Shown here: piece by piece, positions 46,006 to 54,807 of the stretch
How the letters are laid out: every line of letters begins with the position of its first letter
Numbering within the stretch: position 1 is the stretch's first letter
Source: Leptotrichia hongkongensis
GTDB lineage: Bacteria > Fusobacteriota > Fusobacteriia > Fusobacteriales > Leptotrichiaceae
Length of the DNA: 64,000 nt
Reading direction: 5' to 3'
Assembly: GCF_007990635.1 (NCBI RefSeq)
Contig: NZ_AP019846.1
Location: forward strand, 744,001-808,000
Position numbers and translations under genes: made by a program
The notes under the pieces: model-generated
What the model was told of the DNA's origin: nothing
The model's input: the letters and a program-made list of their open reading frames with translations, nothing else
Databases searched by the model: none

Positions 46006-47022
46006 TTACCAAGTAATATCATTTAATTTTTCTGCAATTTCCAAAGTTGATAATTTCTCTACATTTTTAATTTCCAAATCTGCTTTTAAGTCAAAAAGTC
46101 TAGAGCCTAGCAAACCATATTTTGAAGTTTTTTTAAATTTTGTTGGACAAAAATCATTATCGTCAAATAAAAAGAAAATATGTCCTTTTGAAATATCGCC
46201 ATAGCCGTAAATTTCTGGAAATTCCCTTATTGCATTGATGATTCTGTTTTTTTCCTCGTTAGTAATTTTCACATTGCCTGAAATTTTTTTAGTAATTAAT
46301 GTTCCTTCTTCTGTAAGCTCAGCCAAAAAAACTTTGTTTACTTTTCCAATATATTTCACTTCTTTTGCAGTATATATTCCAGTAAATTGATGGTTTGAAT
46401 ATCCTCTGGATTCAGGTTGGAAGTATAAATGATATTTTTTATTTAATTCAAAACTTTTATTACATGGAACGATTCTGAATACGTTTTTTATTAGACCCAT
46501 TGAACCACAATAATAATAAAAATCTTTGGATAAACGGTATAGTTCTTCATTAAAAGGATATTCGTCCGCAATTTCCTGAAGGGAAGAAATTAATTCGGAA
46601 AAAGTTATTGAAACAAAATTAAAATTATAAATTCTTGTTTCTTGATTTATATATTTTATGGTAGTTTCATCAAAGGTAGAATCACTTATGTGAATTAATA
46701 TATTTGTTTCGGATAAATTTTCATTTTTGCAGTAATTAATAAGTTTTTCTGTATTATCTAATCCTGCAATTTTGGTTTCAATAATGATTTTTGTTGCTTT
46801 TGTCTGGATATGCCCGTCGATAATTCCTCCTTCCTTTTGTGATTTTTGTTGTGTAAAAACGGGGATAATCTCATAATTGATGTTTTCTGGAAGAACACTG
46901 TTTATAAACAATTCATAAATTTTTGGATTTATTCTATATAAATTTGATAGAAGTAATAGAATATTATTTGTAATAGTATTCTCTCCTTTAGAATAAATTT
47001 GAAATGGATTAATAAATCCCAT
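46006..47022 (-). CDS. PD-(D/E)XK nuclease superfamily protein
   Basis: A 338-aa protein. The N-terminal half shows a nuclease core: Asp69 in GGIIDGHIQ, then Glu82-Thr-Lys84 in IIIETKI, i.e. D-x12-E-x-K, followed by a NILIHISD strand. The C-terminal half (about 180-338) has YHLYFQPESRGYSNHQFTGI and a GHIFFLFDDNDFCPTKF segment of unknown role. AGGAGG precedes the ATG. The layout suggests a defence or DNA-repair nuclease. It stands between envelope genes and purH, within 2 kb of a CRISPR array. Confidence 0.7.
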   Translation of the reverse strand: MGFINPFQIYSKGENTITNNILLLLSNLYRINPKIYELFINSVLPENINYEIIPVFTQQKSQKEGGIIDGHIQTKATKIIIETKIAGLDNTEKLINYCKNENLSETNILIHISDSTFDETTIKYINQETRIYNFNFVSITFSELISSLQEIADEYPFNEELYRLSKDFYYYCGSMGLIKNVFRIVPCNKSFELNKKYHLYFQPESRGYSNHQFTGIYTAKEVKYIGKVNKVFLAELTEEGTLITKKISGNVKITNEEKNRIINAIREFPEIYGYGDISKGHIFFLFDDNDFCPTKFKKTSKYGLLGSRLFDLKADLEIKNVEKLSTLEIAEKLNDITW

Positions 47023-47231
47023 AAAAAAACCTCCTTATTTGTTTTAAAGTTATATTTCCCTTTTAATTATACTATTTTTTTTTTTGCTTATAAGGGAATT
47101 AAATTGTAGTTAATTTTATAGATTGTTGTATAATAATTTTAAATTTACAATTTTACAGTTGATAATAAATAATTTTATGTTATGCTTTATAAGCAAAAGA
47201 TTAAAACATATATTAAAACAAAAAAAGCGAT

Positions 47232-47266
47232 AAAAGACTGTCTTGTATTTGAGGCAGTTTTTTTAT
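47232..47266. terminator. Terminator-like hairpin upstream of purH
   Basis: AAAGACTGTCT pairs imperfectly with AGGCAGTTTTTTT. It belongs to the same hairpin family as 26513, 35879 and 59941. Confidence 0.6.
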
Positions 47267-47353
47267 TTAAAAGTTAATAATTACACAACCTTGATAAATA
47301 CAAGGGTTTGTGATAAAATAAATTAACAAAATATATTGGAGGAATGATGCCGA

Positions 47354-48874
47354 ATGAAAAAAAGAGCTTTGATTAGTGTTTTTGATAAGACTGGGATATT
47401 GGAATTTGCACAGTTTTTAGATCAAAAAGGTGTGGAAATTATTTCTACTGGAGGGACTTACAAGTTTTTGAAGGAAAATGGGCTTTCTGTAATAGATGTT
47501 TCAGAAGTTACTAATTTTAAAGAAATGTTGGATGGAAGAGTGAAAACATTGCATCCGAATATTCATGGTGGAATTTTGGCGATTAGGGACAATAAGGAGC
47601 ATATGGATACGATTGCGAAAGAAGGAATAGAGACGATTGATTATGTTATTGTTAATCTTTATCCATTTTTCAGGGAAGTTCAGACAGATAAGACTTTTGA
47701 TGAAAAAATCGAATTTATCGACATAGGCGGGCCTACAATGCTTCGTTCGGCTGCAAAATCATTCAAGGACGTTACAGTTATCTGCGAAACAGAAGACTAT
47801 GAGAAAGTTATGGAAGAAATTGAAAATAATGGGGAAGTTTCATTTGAAACAAAAAAAAGATTGGCTGGGAAGGTGTTTAATTTGACATCAGCTTATGATG
47901 CGGCTATCTCTAATTTCTTGCTGGAAGAGGAATATCCAAAATATTTGAATGTTTCGTATGAAAAGAAATTTGACTTGAGATATGGTGAAAATCCTCACCA
48001 ATCGTCTGCATACTACGTTTCAACTACTGAAAATGGAAGTATGAAGGATTTTGTCCAGTTAAATGGAAAAGAATTGTCGTTTAATAATATTAGGGATATG
48101 GATATTGCTTGGAAAGTGGCAAATGAATTTGATGAAATTGCCTGCTGTGCTGTAAAACACTCGACTCCTTGTGGTGTGGCAGTTGCAGATGATGTTTTCA
48201 TGGCTTACAAAAAAGCTCATGATTGTGATCCAGTATCAATTTTTGGCGGAATTGTTGCAATTAATAGAGAAATTGATGCAAAAACTGCACAGGAACTGAA
48301 CAAAATTTTCCTAGAAATCGTAATTGCCCCAGCATTTACTGATGAAGCTCTTGAAATATTAAAATCCAAGAAAAATTTGAGAGTAATAAAATGTGAAGTT
48401 GCAAAACCGCAGGATAAAGTGGAATATGTAAAAGTTGACGGTGGAATATTAGTTCAGCAGACAAATCAGAAGATGATTGACAATATGGAAGTTGTAACGA
48501 AAAAACAGCCAACAGAGCAAGAATTAAAAGATATGGAACTTGGAATGAAAGTCGTAAAACACGTAAAATCAAATGCAATTGTGGTCGTAAAAGATGGAGC
48601 GGCAACAGGAGTTGGAACAGGACAGACAAACAGAATCTGGGCAACTCAGCACGCACTTGAACATGCCAAAGGAGACTTAGAATCACTGGAAGGAGCAATT
48701 TTGGCATCAGACGCATTTTTCCCATTCAGAGACTGTGTAGACGAAGCTGCAAAATACGGTATCAAAGCATTAGTACAGCCAGGTGGCTCAATTAGAGATA
48801 AAGAGTCAATCGAAGCTGCCGATGAACACGGAATGACAATGGTATTTACTGGCATCAGACACTTCAAACATTAA
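47354..48874 (+). CDS. purH: Bifunctional AICAR transformylase/IMP cyclohydrolase
   Basis: A 506-aa enzyme carrying out the last two steps of IMP synthesis. The IMP cyclohydrolase domain (about 1-195) reads [16 protein letters not shown] with the STGGT loop and [10 protein letters not shown]. The transformylase domain has RYGENPHQ, the catalytic [18 protein letters not shown], and the end [19 protein letters not shown]. It is separated from the main purine cluster by 36 kb. GGAGG precedes the ATG. The CRISPR leader begins just after its stop. Confidence 0.97.
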   Translation: MKKRALISVFDKTGILEFAQFLDQKGVEIISTGGTYKFLKENGLSVIDVSEVTNFKEMLDGRVKTLHPNIHGGILAIRDNKEHMDTIAKEGIETIDYVIVNLYPFFREVQTDKTFDEKIEFIDIGGPTMLRSAAKSFKDVTVICETEDYEKVMEEIENNGEVSFETKKRLAGKVFNLTSAYDAAISNFLLEEEYPKYLNVSYEKKFDLRYGENPHQSSAYYVSTTENGSMKDFVQLNGKELSFNNIRDMDIAWKVANEFDEIACCAVKHSTPCGVAVADDVFMAYKKAHDCDPVSIFGGIVAINREIDAKTAQELNKIFLEIVIAPAFTDEALEILKSKKNLRVIKCEVAKPQDKVEYVKVDGGILVQQTNQKMIDNMEVVTKKQPTEQELKDMELGMKVVKHVKSNAIVVVKDGAATGVGTGQTNRIWATQHALEHAKGDLESLEGAILASDAFFPFRDCVDEAAKYGIKALVQPGGSIRDKESIEAADEHGMTMVFTGIRHFKH

Positions 48875-48879
48875 AATTA

Positions 48880-49005
48880 AACAAATATTTGTTTTTATAG
48901 ATAAACTGTGTTAAAATGTATAAAAATGGGTAATCTATATCAAAATTTAAGAATAGAGGAACAATATAAAATTTAAAAAATAACATTATTCCAATTATAT
49001 GATGG
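48880..49005 (+). promoter_or_regulatory. Probable CRISPR leader
   Basis: A 126-bp AT-rich, gene-free stretch (AAATATTTGTTTTTATAG, TGTGTTAAAATGTATAAAAATGG) ahead of the first perfect repeat. It is placed on the leader side because the worn repeat and the one variant repeat lie at the other end. A -10-like TTAAAAT is present; no convincing -35. Confidence 0.5.
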
Positions 49006-49650
49006 GATATAGACTACCCTAATATCGAAGGGGACTAAAACTACCTGTTCTTGTATACTCCTGCAATATTTCTGATATAGACTACCCTAATATCGAAGGG
49101 GACTAAAACCTCAATACCTGTATATTGAGTATTTTTTAACTGATATAGACTACCCTAATATCGAAGGGGACTAAAACTTTTACAGGTCTTACAACAGTAT
49201 TTCCTACATGATATAGACTACCCTAATATCGAAGGGGACTAAAACCTTATTATATAGAAATAGATGTAACTATTATGATATAGACTACCCTAATATCGAA
49301 GGGGACTAAAACTAAATATGTGTTAAAAATTGAAACTGATAATGATATAGACTACCCTAATATCGAAGGGGACTAAAACAGATTTTTTGACTGGGTGGTT
49401 GAATCGTGTTGATATAGACTACCCTAATATCGAAGGGGACTAAAACGGAAAAGCAGTAAATAAACCAATAGATGATTTGATATAGACTACCCTAATATCG
49501 AAGGGGACTAAAACCCATACTTCAAATACTTCTGTCAATACTTTTTGATATAGACTACCCCAATATCGAAGGGGACTAAAACTCTCGTTATTTATTGCCT
49601 TTGCAAGAAGTTCTGATATAGACTACCCCAATAACAAAGGAAATTAAAAA
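49006..49650 (+). CRISPR. Type VI-A (Cas13a)-like CRISPR array, 10 repeats, 9 spacers
   Basis: Repeats of 36 bp start at 49006, 49074, 49142, 49210, 49277, 49344, 49411, 49479, 49547 and 49615. Spacers are 31-32 bp. The repeat begins GATATAGACTACCC, has a CCCT/AGGG stem around AATATCGA, and ends GGGGACTAAAAC. Eight repeats are identical; the ninth has C for T in the stem (CCCC), and the tenth is worn in its 3' half, marking the distal end. GGGGACTAAAAC and the stem-loop are what I recall of Leptotrichia Cas13a direct repeats, whose crRNAs carry the repeat 5' of the spacer, which fits plus-strand transcription. No cas13a, cas1 or cas2 lies in this window. Confidence 0.95.
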
Positions 49651-49907
49651 ATATGTATAAGGAGTTATAAACCCTTTATTCTTACCGTTTTATTTTTCCT
49701 TACCAAATTTAACTGTAGATTCTAGTATGATTATTTTAATTTCAATTTGTTGTTTTATATTTTTATATAAAGTTAAAGCAAAAATTTTAAAGTGTTTTAT
49801 AAATAACTTTTGAACTCAACAGTTGGATAAGAGAAATAAAAGAACAAATTTTAGATGAGTAATATGAAGCGAACCATTCATAAATCACAGAAAGGAGAAA
49901 ACAACTT
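49651..49907. other. Intergenic tract after the CRISPR array
   Basis: No complete gene. A short frame at about 49809-49860 reads FELNSWIREIKEQILDE-stop and looks like the C-terminal end of a lost gene, but it is too short to assign. A hydrophobic 28-aa frame (MIILISICCFIFLY and on) starts near 49727 without a clear ribosome binding site. Confidence 0.35.
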
Positions 49908-50441
49908 TTGAAAAAAATCTTATTTTTTTTATTTTTATCCAGTTTATGCTTTTCAAATACCTGCAACTGGGTAAGTGAACCCAATCAAACTTTAAAGAAA
50001 TACATTGGTGTAATTAAAAAGCATAACCTTATCAGCAAAGTTTACTGTGATAATAACGACACTTTAATGGCTTACTGGCGAAGTAACGATGAAAATGATA
50101 TTGACATAGGATTAATGCTTAATGACATTAATGCTAAATCGCTGAGTCTAGATGAAGCAGTCAATGCATTTAACACATTTGTGAAGAAAGTTGGAATATT
50201 TGATGAAGTGAAATTAAATCGAAGAAAAGAGGATTTAATACCAGAAAACGTAAATATAAGACTTTATATGTATAATCCTGATTATGAAGACACTTATATG
50301 CTTTACAAAATTGTCTACAACTTTACTAATGATACAACTTCATATTATTACAATGAGAAGTACTTCAGTCATTACGCAGGATTTATTGATGAAGTCAGAA
50401 AAATGGAAAATCTTTATCCTACTAATGATATAATTTATTAA
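49908..50441 (+). CDS. Secreted protein of unknown function
   Basis: A 177-aa protein starting at TTG 49908 (AAAGGAG upstream), with signal peptide KKILFFLFLSSLCFS and cleavage near residue 17. The mature part has CNWVSEPNQTLKKYIG, ISKVYCDNNDTLMAYW and a C-terminal tyrosine-rich TSYYYNEKYFSHYAGF. Two cysteines may pair. No family recognised. It is the first gene after the CRISPR array. Confidence 0.65.
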   Translation: MKKILFFLFLSSLCFSNTCNWVSEPNQTLKKYIGVIKKHNLISKVYCDNNDTLMAYWRSNDENDIDIGLMLNDINAKSLSLDEAVNAFNTFVKKVGIFDEVKLNRRKEDLIPENVNIRLYMYNPDYEDTYMLYKIVYNFTNDTTSYYYNEKYFSHYAGFIDEVRKMENLYPTNDIIY

Positions 50442-50693
50442 GATAAAGAAATTATTGAATGGTTTAATTAGATATTTATAAAAGCAAAAATCTTTTGAAA
50501 TGAAGTACAAACCTATGAATTTATATATAAATAATAATATTAGAGGGAATGAAGCTTTACTGAAAGGATACAAAAGAATACAATTTAGAAAAAGAGTTTA
50601 AAAGTGTTATCTGAATATAGACTAAAAACTGAGAAAAATAGATTTTATAGGGTTAATTTTGGTTTAAAAATATAAAAAATGGAGGAAACCAAA

Positions 50694-50879
50694 ATGAAAA
50701 AAATTTTTGTGATATTAACATTGGTATTTGTTAGTGTAAATACATTTTCAGAAACGTTGCATTTCAAGAATTGTAAGGAAGCACGTGCAAAAGGATACAA
50801 AAACATAAAAAAAGGCGAGCCAGGATATGCAAAACATTTAGACAGGGATAAAGATGGAATAGCTTGTGAAAGTAAATAA
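50694..50879 (+). CDS. Excalibur calcium-binding domain protein
   Basis: A 61-aa secreted protein from ATG 50694, preceded by GGAGG at 50680; the in-frame ATG at 50679 overlaps that site. A signal peptide of about 20 residues (KKIFVILTLVFVSVNTFS) is followed by a single excalibur domain: FKNCKEARAKGYKNI, GEPGYAKHLDRDKDGIACE. The DRDKDG loop binds calcium, and the two cysteines form the family disulfide. Confidence 0.9.
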   Translation: MKKIFVILTLVFVSVNTFSETLHFKNCKEARAKGYKNIKKGEPGYAKHLDRDKDGIACESK

Positions 50880-51058
50880 ATTAAATGTAGAGTTGTTTCT
50901 TGATAGAGATAACTCTTTTTTTAAAATTAGCAGATGGTAGGAATGAAATAGGTAAACTATTAAAGATAAAAAATTGAAAGGAACATTTTTTTTAATATAT
51001 TTTTGTAACAAATGTTTGACATCTATACATAAATATAAAAAAGAAATTAAATATTAAA

Positions 51059-51087
51059 TTGACAAATTGAAAAAATTATGTTATTAT
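51059..51087 (+). promoter_or_regulatory. tRNA-Lys promoter
   Basis: TTGACA (51059-51064) and TATTAT (51082-51087) are 17 bp apart, about 30 bp before the tRNA. Confidence 0.7.
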
Positions 51088-51117
51088 ACTTGAGGATTGT
51101 TAAATTAGTTATATAAT

Positions 51118-51194
51118 GGGACTGTAGCTCAACTGGTCAGAGCAACCGACTCTTAATCGGTAGGTTGTGGGTTCGATCCCCACCAGTCCCACCA
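51118..51194 (+). tRNA. tRNA-Lys (anticodon CTT)
   Basis: A full cloverleaf of 77 nt: acceptor GGGACTG with CAGTCCC, D-arm GCTC/GAGC, anticodon stem ACCGA/TCGGT around CTCTTAA (CTT), T-arm GTGGG-TTCGATC-CCCAC, discriminator A and an encoded CCA end. CTT reads AAG lysine codons. Confidence 0.95.
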
Positions 51195-51226
51195 TCATCT
51201 TCTATAAAATAAAATATTAATGTGTG

Positions 51227-51254
51227 ATAAGAGTTTTAGGCTCTTATTTTTTTT
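51227..51254 (+). terminator. Terminator after tRNA-Lys
   Basis: ATAAGAG (51227-51233) pairs with CTCTTAT (51241-51247) around TTTTAGG, followed by a T run. Confidence 0.85.
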
Positions 51255-51495
51255 CTATAAATTTAGTATTAATTATGATATTTTCTAAAATTTTTTTTAA
51301 AGTGATTTTATGAAAAATTCTTTAGATTTTTTGTAATACACTATACAATCTATATTATTTTAAAATTTTAAAAGACTTTAAAATAAAAAATATGGTATAA
51401 TTTATTGAATAAAATATATTTGAATATAAGATTGAATAAATATAGAAAATGTTTAGTAGTGAAAAATAAAAAATTAAAGAGGAGCAATGTTTTTT

Positions 51496-53028
51496 ATGAG
51501 AAAGAATATTTTTAAGATATTAGTAATGTTAATTTTATTAGGAAATATTGGGTTTGGAGAATATATTAAAAAGAATGGAAGAGTTTATTATAGGCAAGAT
51601 GAGTCTTACTCTGATTTAGAAGAAGTGAAAAAAAGTTTTAGAGAAATAGAAAAGGAAGAAAATTTTTATAGAATACTAGGTATTCAGTATTTTCCAGCAG
51701 ATATGGATACTTTTCAAGATATAAACGGAGAATATGGAAAGGACAAGGATAGGATTTTTTTTGAGAAAAATGAAATACATGAAGCTGATTTAGCAAGTTT
51801 TGCGGTTGTCAAAGGAAATATATCGAAGGATAAAAATTTTGTTTACAATATGGGAGATAGAATTTATCTGAAAGATGAAAATGAGATTGATATTGAAAAC
51901 GAAAATATGAGAAAAAGAATAGATTCTGCTACTTTAAAAGTATTTAATTCACCTGACAAAAATAGTGTTCGTTATATTGGAGATAAAAATGGAATTTATT
52001 ATGTATTGAATGATGCTCAAAAAATAAAAGGATCTGACTTTAAAACGTTTGAAGAACTAGGATATTCTTATGCAAAGGATAAAAATAACATCTATTTTGA
52101 AAACAGGAAAATTAAGGGAGCGGATATTTCAAGTTTTGAAGTTCTAGAAACTGGATATGCAAAAGATAAAAATAGTTTCTATTCAGAAGGAAAAAAAGTA
52201 AAGGGTATAAGTAAAAACTCATTTAAAGCACCTAGTGAAAATTCAGCTCAAAAAGATAAAACGATTGTAGGACTTTTGGAAGTTGATGACAATAATGTTT
52301 ATAATATTGGTGAGCCTTTAAATATAAGTCCGAAAAATTTTTCCTTAATTGGTGAGAGAAATGATTATGTAAAAAATGATAAAGGAGTATATTTTATAGA
52401 TATTTACAACGTATCTAAGCCGACTGTAGTAGAAAAATTACCAGTAAATCCGAATAAGTTTAGAGTTATAAAGAAAAATTACCTAAAAGATGACAAAATT
52501 GTTTATTATAATAATAATCATGGCAATCTAAAAGTCGAAGGAGCAGATGCGGCAAGTTTTCAGGAATTGACAGAAAATTATGGAAAAGATAAAAATTATA
52601 TTTATTTTGGCGAACAAAAAATTGAAAATTCAGATTCAAGTAGTGTAAAAGCAATAACTGATGTTATTTTAAAAGATAAAAAGAATGTTTATTACGTTGG
52701 ACAAAAATTAGAGGGAATTAATGATGTAGGGACTTTTGAAGCGATTAGCGATGTAAAAGGACTAAATGGATTTTATGCAAAAGACAAGTATAATATTTAT
52801 TTTATTTCGGCTTTTGATTTTTCTGAAAAAGTGAGAAAATTGGAAGGATTGGATGTTAATAAAATAAAAGTTTTGAATGAGTATTATGTAAAAGATAACA
52901 AAGAAGTTTATTGTCTTGGAGAAAGAATTGATTATACGGATGCTGGAAGTTTTAAGGTAAATAATGAGTATAGTTCACAAGGAGAAGATAAAAATAGAAA
53001 ATATGAATATTGCAGAATTGTAAAATAA
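51496..53028 (+). CDS. DKNYY-repeat envelope protein
   Basis: About 510 aa with a signal peptide (RKNIFKILVMLILLGNIGFG). The rest is a series of DKNYY-type repeats of about 35-45 residues, seen as SYAKDKNNIYFENRKIKGAD, GYAKDKNSFYSEGKKVKG, NYGKDKNYIYFGEQKIENSD and YVKDNKEVYCLGERIDYTDA. These repeats are common in fusobacterial and proteobacterial envelope proteins of unknown function. Start: ATG 51496 gives normal spacing to AGAGGAG; ATG 51487 is also possible. Confidence 0.85.
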   Translation: MRKNIFKILVMLILLGNIGFGEYIKKNGRVYYRQDESYSDLEEVKKSFREIEKEENFYRILGIQYFPADMDTFQDINGEYGKDKDRIFFEKNEIHEADLASFAVVKGNISKDKNFVYNMGDRIYLKDENEIDIENENMRKRIDSATLKVFNSPDKNSVRYIGDKNGIYYVLNDAQKIKGSDFKTFEELGYSYAKDKNNIYFENRKIKGADISSFEVLETGYAKDKNSFYSEGKKVKGISKNSFKAPSENSAQKDKTIVGLLEVDDNNVYNIGEPLNISPKNFSLIGERNDYVKNDKGVYFIDIYNVSKPTVVEKLPVNPNKFRVIKKNYLKDDKIVYYNNNHGNLKVEGADAASFQELTENYGKDKNYIYFGEQKIENSDSSSVKAITDVILKDKKNVYYVGQKLEGINDVGTFEAISDVKGLNGFYAKDKYNIYFISAFDFSEKVRKLEGLDVNKIKVLNEYYVKDNKEVYCLGERIDYTDAGSFKVNNEYSSQGEDKNRKYEYCRIVK

Positions 53029-53180
53029 ACTTCAATTTTTTTAAAATTAAACTTTTAATTTATAAAATTTGTTATAAAAATGATTTAATTACAAAAATAT
53101 CTTGACATGAAAATAAATTAATGATAATATTTGTATATGAAAATTTTAAGAATAAATTTTAAATAAAATTAGGAGGAAAA

Positions 53181-54554
53181 ATGTCAGCGATAGTGTTTTC
53201 AAGTATATGGGTAGTGATTTTGATTTTACTGTTCTTTTTATTGATTCATATAAATGTGAATTTAAAGAAAAAATTTAAGTTTTCTACAAGGATAATAATT
53301 TCTACAGTATTAGGATTTGCTGCGGGAATTGTATTTCAATCAACGTTAGGATTAGTGGGAGGGGCTGAACATGAGGTTGTTATAAAGAATGTGACAAATG
53401 CAGCTTCGTTAGTAGGGAGAGGATTTACGAGCCTTTTAAAAATGATAGTTATTCCGTTAGTTGGGCTATCTGTTTATAATTCGATAATTAATTCTAAAAA
53501 TAATGAAAATTTGAAAAAACTTACCATAAAATCAGTAGTTTATTATACAGCGACTGTGGCTATTTCGGCGATTATTGGAATTGTAATTGCAATGACATTT
53601 AAGCTGGGAGTTGGAATGAAATTGCCTGAAGGAATGGAAGCATGGGCTGGAAAAGGGGAATATAAAGGTCTTGTTGATGTTGTAGTCTCGTTTATACCGT
53701 CAAATATTTTTAAGGCTATGACAGAAACAAGTGTTATTGGAGTAGTGATATTTACAGCGTTTTTAGGATTTGCAACAAACCGAGTTGGATTAAAAAATCC
53801 TGAGAAAATAAAACCTTTGAAGGACGTAACAGAAGCATTATTTTCAGTAATGACAAGCGTTACGATTACAATAATAAAAATAATTCCGTATGGAGTTGCG
53901 GCATTGATGTTTGATTTGACAGCTTCTTATGGGCTTGAAGTATTTAAAAATCTTGTTACATATCTGATTGTAATGTTTATTTCATTAGGACTGGTTGTAA
54001 TAATGCAATCTTTAAATCTTGCAATACACGGTGTAAATCCACTAAGATATTACAAGAAAGTAACAGCACCGTTAGTTTTATCATTTACAACAACTTCAAG
54101 CATGGGAACTTTACCTGTAACAATTGAAACATTGGAAAAAGAAGTAGGAGTAAGTTCACCAACAGCAAACTTTACAGCAACACTAGGGACAACAATAGGA
54201 ATGAATGGTTGTGCAGGAGTATTTCCAGCAGTAATAGCAATAATGATTGCCAATATGAACGGCATTGCAATTACTCCAGTATTTCTAATAAGCCTTATAA
54301 CAGTGATTGCATTAGGGTCGTTCGGTATGGCAGGAGTACCAGGAACAGCCTACATCGCAGCAACAGTCGTACTAGGTGGAATGGGATTGCCTTTTGCTCC
54401 AGTAGCTTTAGTACTGCCAATCGACTCAATAATAGATATGGGACGTACAGCAATAAATGTAAACGGTGCAATGGTAGTTTCAACTGTTGTAGACAAAGAA
54501 ATGGGAACTTTTAATGAAGAAGTTTTTAAAGGGGAAAGAATAAGCGAAGCATAA
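53181..54554 (+). CDS. DAACS-family transporter, TcyP-like (L-cystine)
   Basis: A 457-aa symporter. The extra N-terminal span (IWVVILILLFFLLIHINVNL) followed by KKFKFSTRIIISTVLGFAAG and a long TM3-4 loop is like TcyP/YhcL L-cystine carriers rather than GltP. Core motifs: SFTTTSSMGTLPV (HP1), ATLGTTIGMNGCAG (TM7, with MNG in place of NMDG) and GMAGVPGTAYIAATVVL (HP2). The substrate is inferred. It differs clearly from the symporter at 35993. AGGAGG precedes the ATG. A terminator follows at 54667. Confidence 0.88.
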   Translation: MSAIVFSSIWVVILILLFFLLIHINVNLKKKFKFSTRIIISTVLGFAAGIVFQSTLGLVGGAEHEVVIKNVTNAASLVGRGFTSLLKMIVIPLVGLSVYNSIINSKNNENLKKLTIKSVVYYTATVAISAIIGIVIAMTFKLGVGMKLPEGMEAWAGKGEYKGLVDVVVSFIPSNIFKAMTETSVIGVVIFTAFLGFATNRVGLKNPEKIKPLKDVTEALFSVMTSVTITIIKIIPYGVAALMFDLTASYGLEVFKNLVTYLIVMFISLGLVVIMQSLNLAIHGVNPLRYYKKVTAPLVLSFTTTSSMGTLPVTIETLEKEVGVSSPTANFTATLGTTIGMNGCAGVFPAVIAIMIANMNGIAITPVFLISLITVIALGSFGMAGVPGTAYIAATVVLGGMGLPFAPVALVLPIDSIIDMGRTAINVNGAMVVSTVVDKEMGTFNEEVFKGERISEA

Positions 54555-54666
54555 TAAATTTTTTAAAAATTTCTAAAGCAGTAAATTTATAGTTTCTCTT
54601 AAAATTTTTGCTTTGTCTATGTTATTAATAAATCTGTAATTAGATAAGTAATTTAATAGATTAACA

Positions 54667-54705
54667 AGGATTGATTTCTGTGTAAAACAGGAGTTAATCC
54701 TTTTA
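54667..54705 (+). terminator. Terminator after the TcyP-like gene
   Basis: AGGATT and TTTCTG pair with CAGGAG and AATCCT around TGTAAAA, followed by TTTT. Confidence 0.75.
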
Positions 54706-54807
54706 ATTTTTCTAAAAATGAAAATTAAAGATATTGACTAAAATTTAATACAAGGTATAATTTATAATGAAAAACAAAAAAATTAATAAAAAATAGGAGT
54801 GGTTGCT

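Noticed and set aside
49042-49614. Self-targeting spacers
   Set aside because: By eye no spacer matched other sequence in the window; a real search is required, so no claim is made.
51000-51117. Possible tRNA cluster around tRNA-Lys
   Set aside because: Only one cloverleaf was found; flanks show only a promoter and a terminator.
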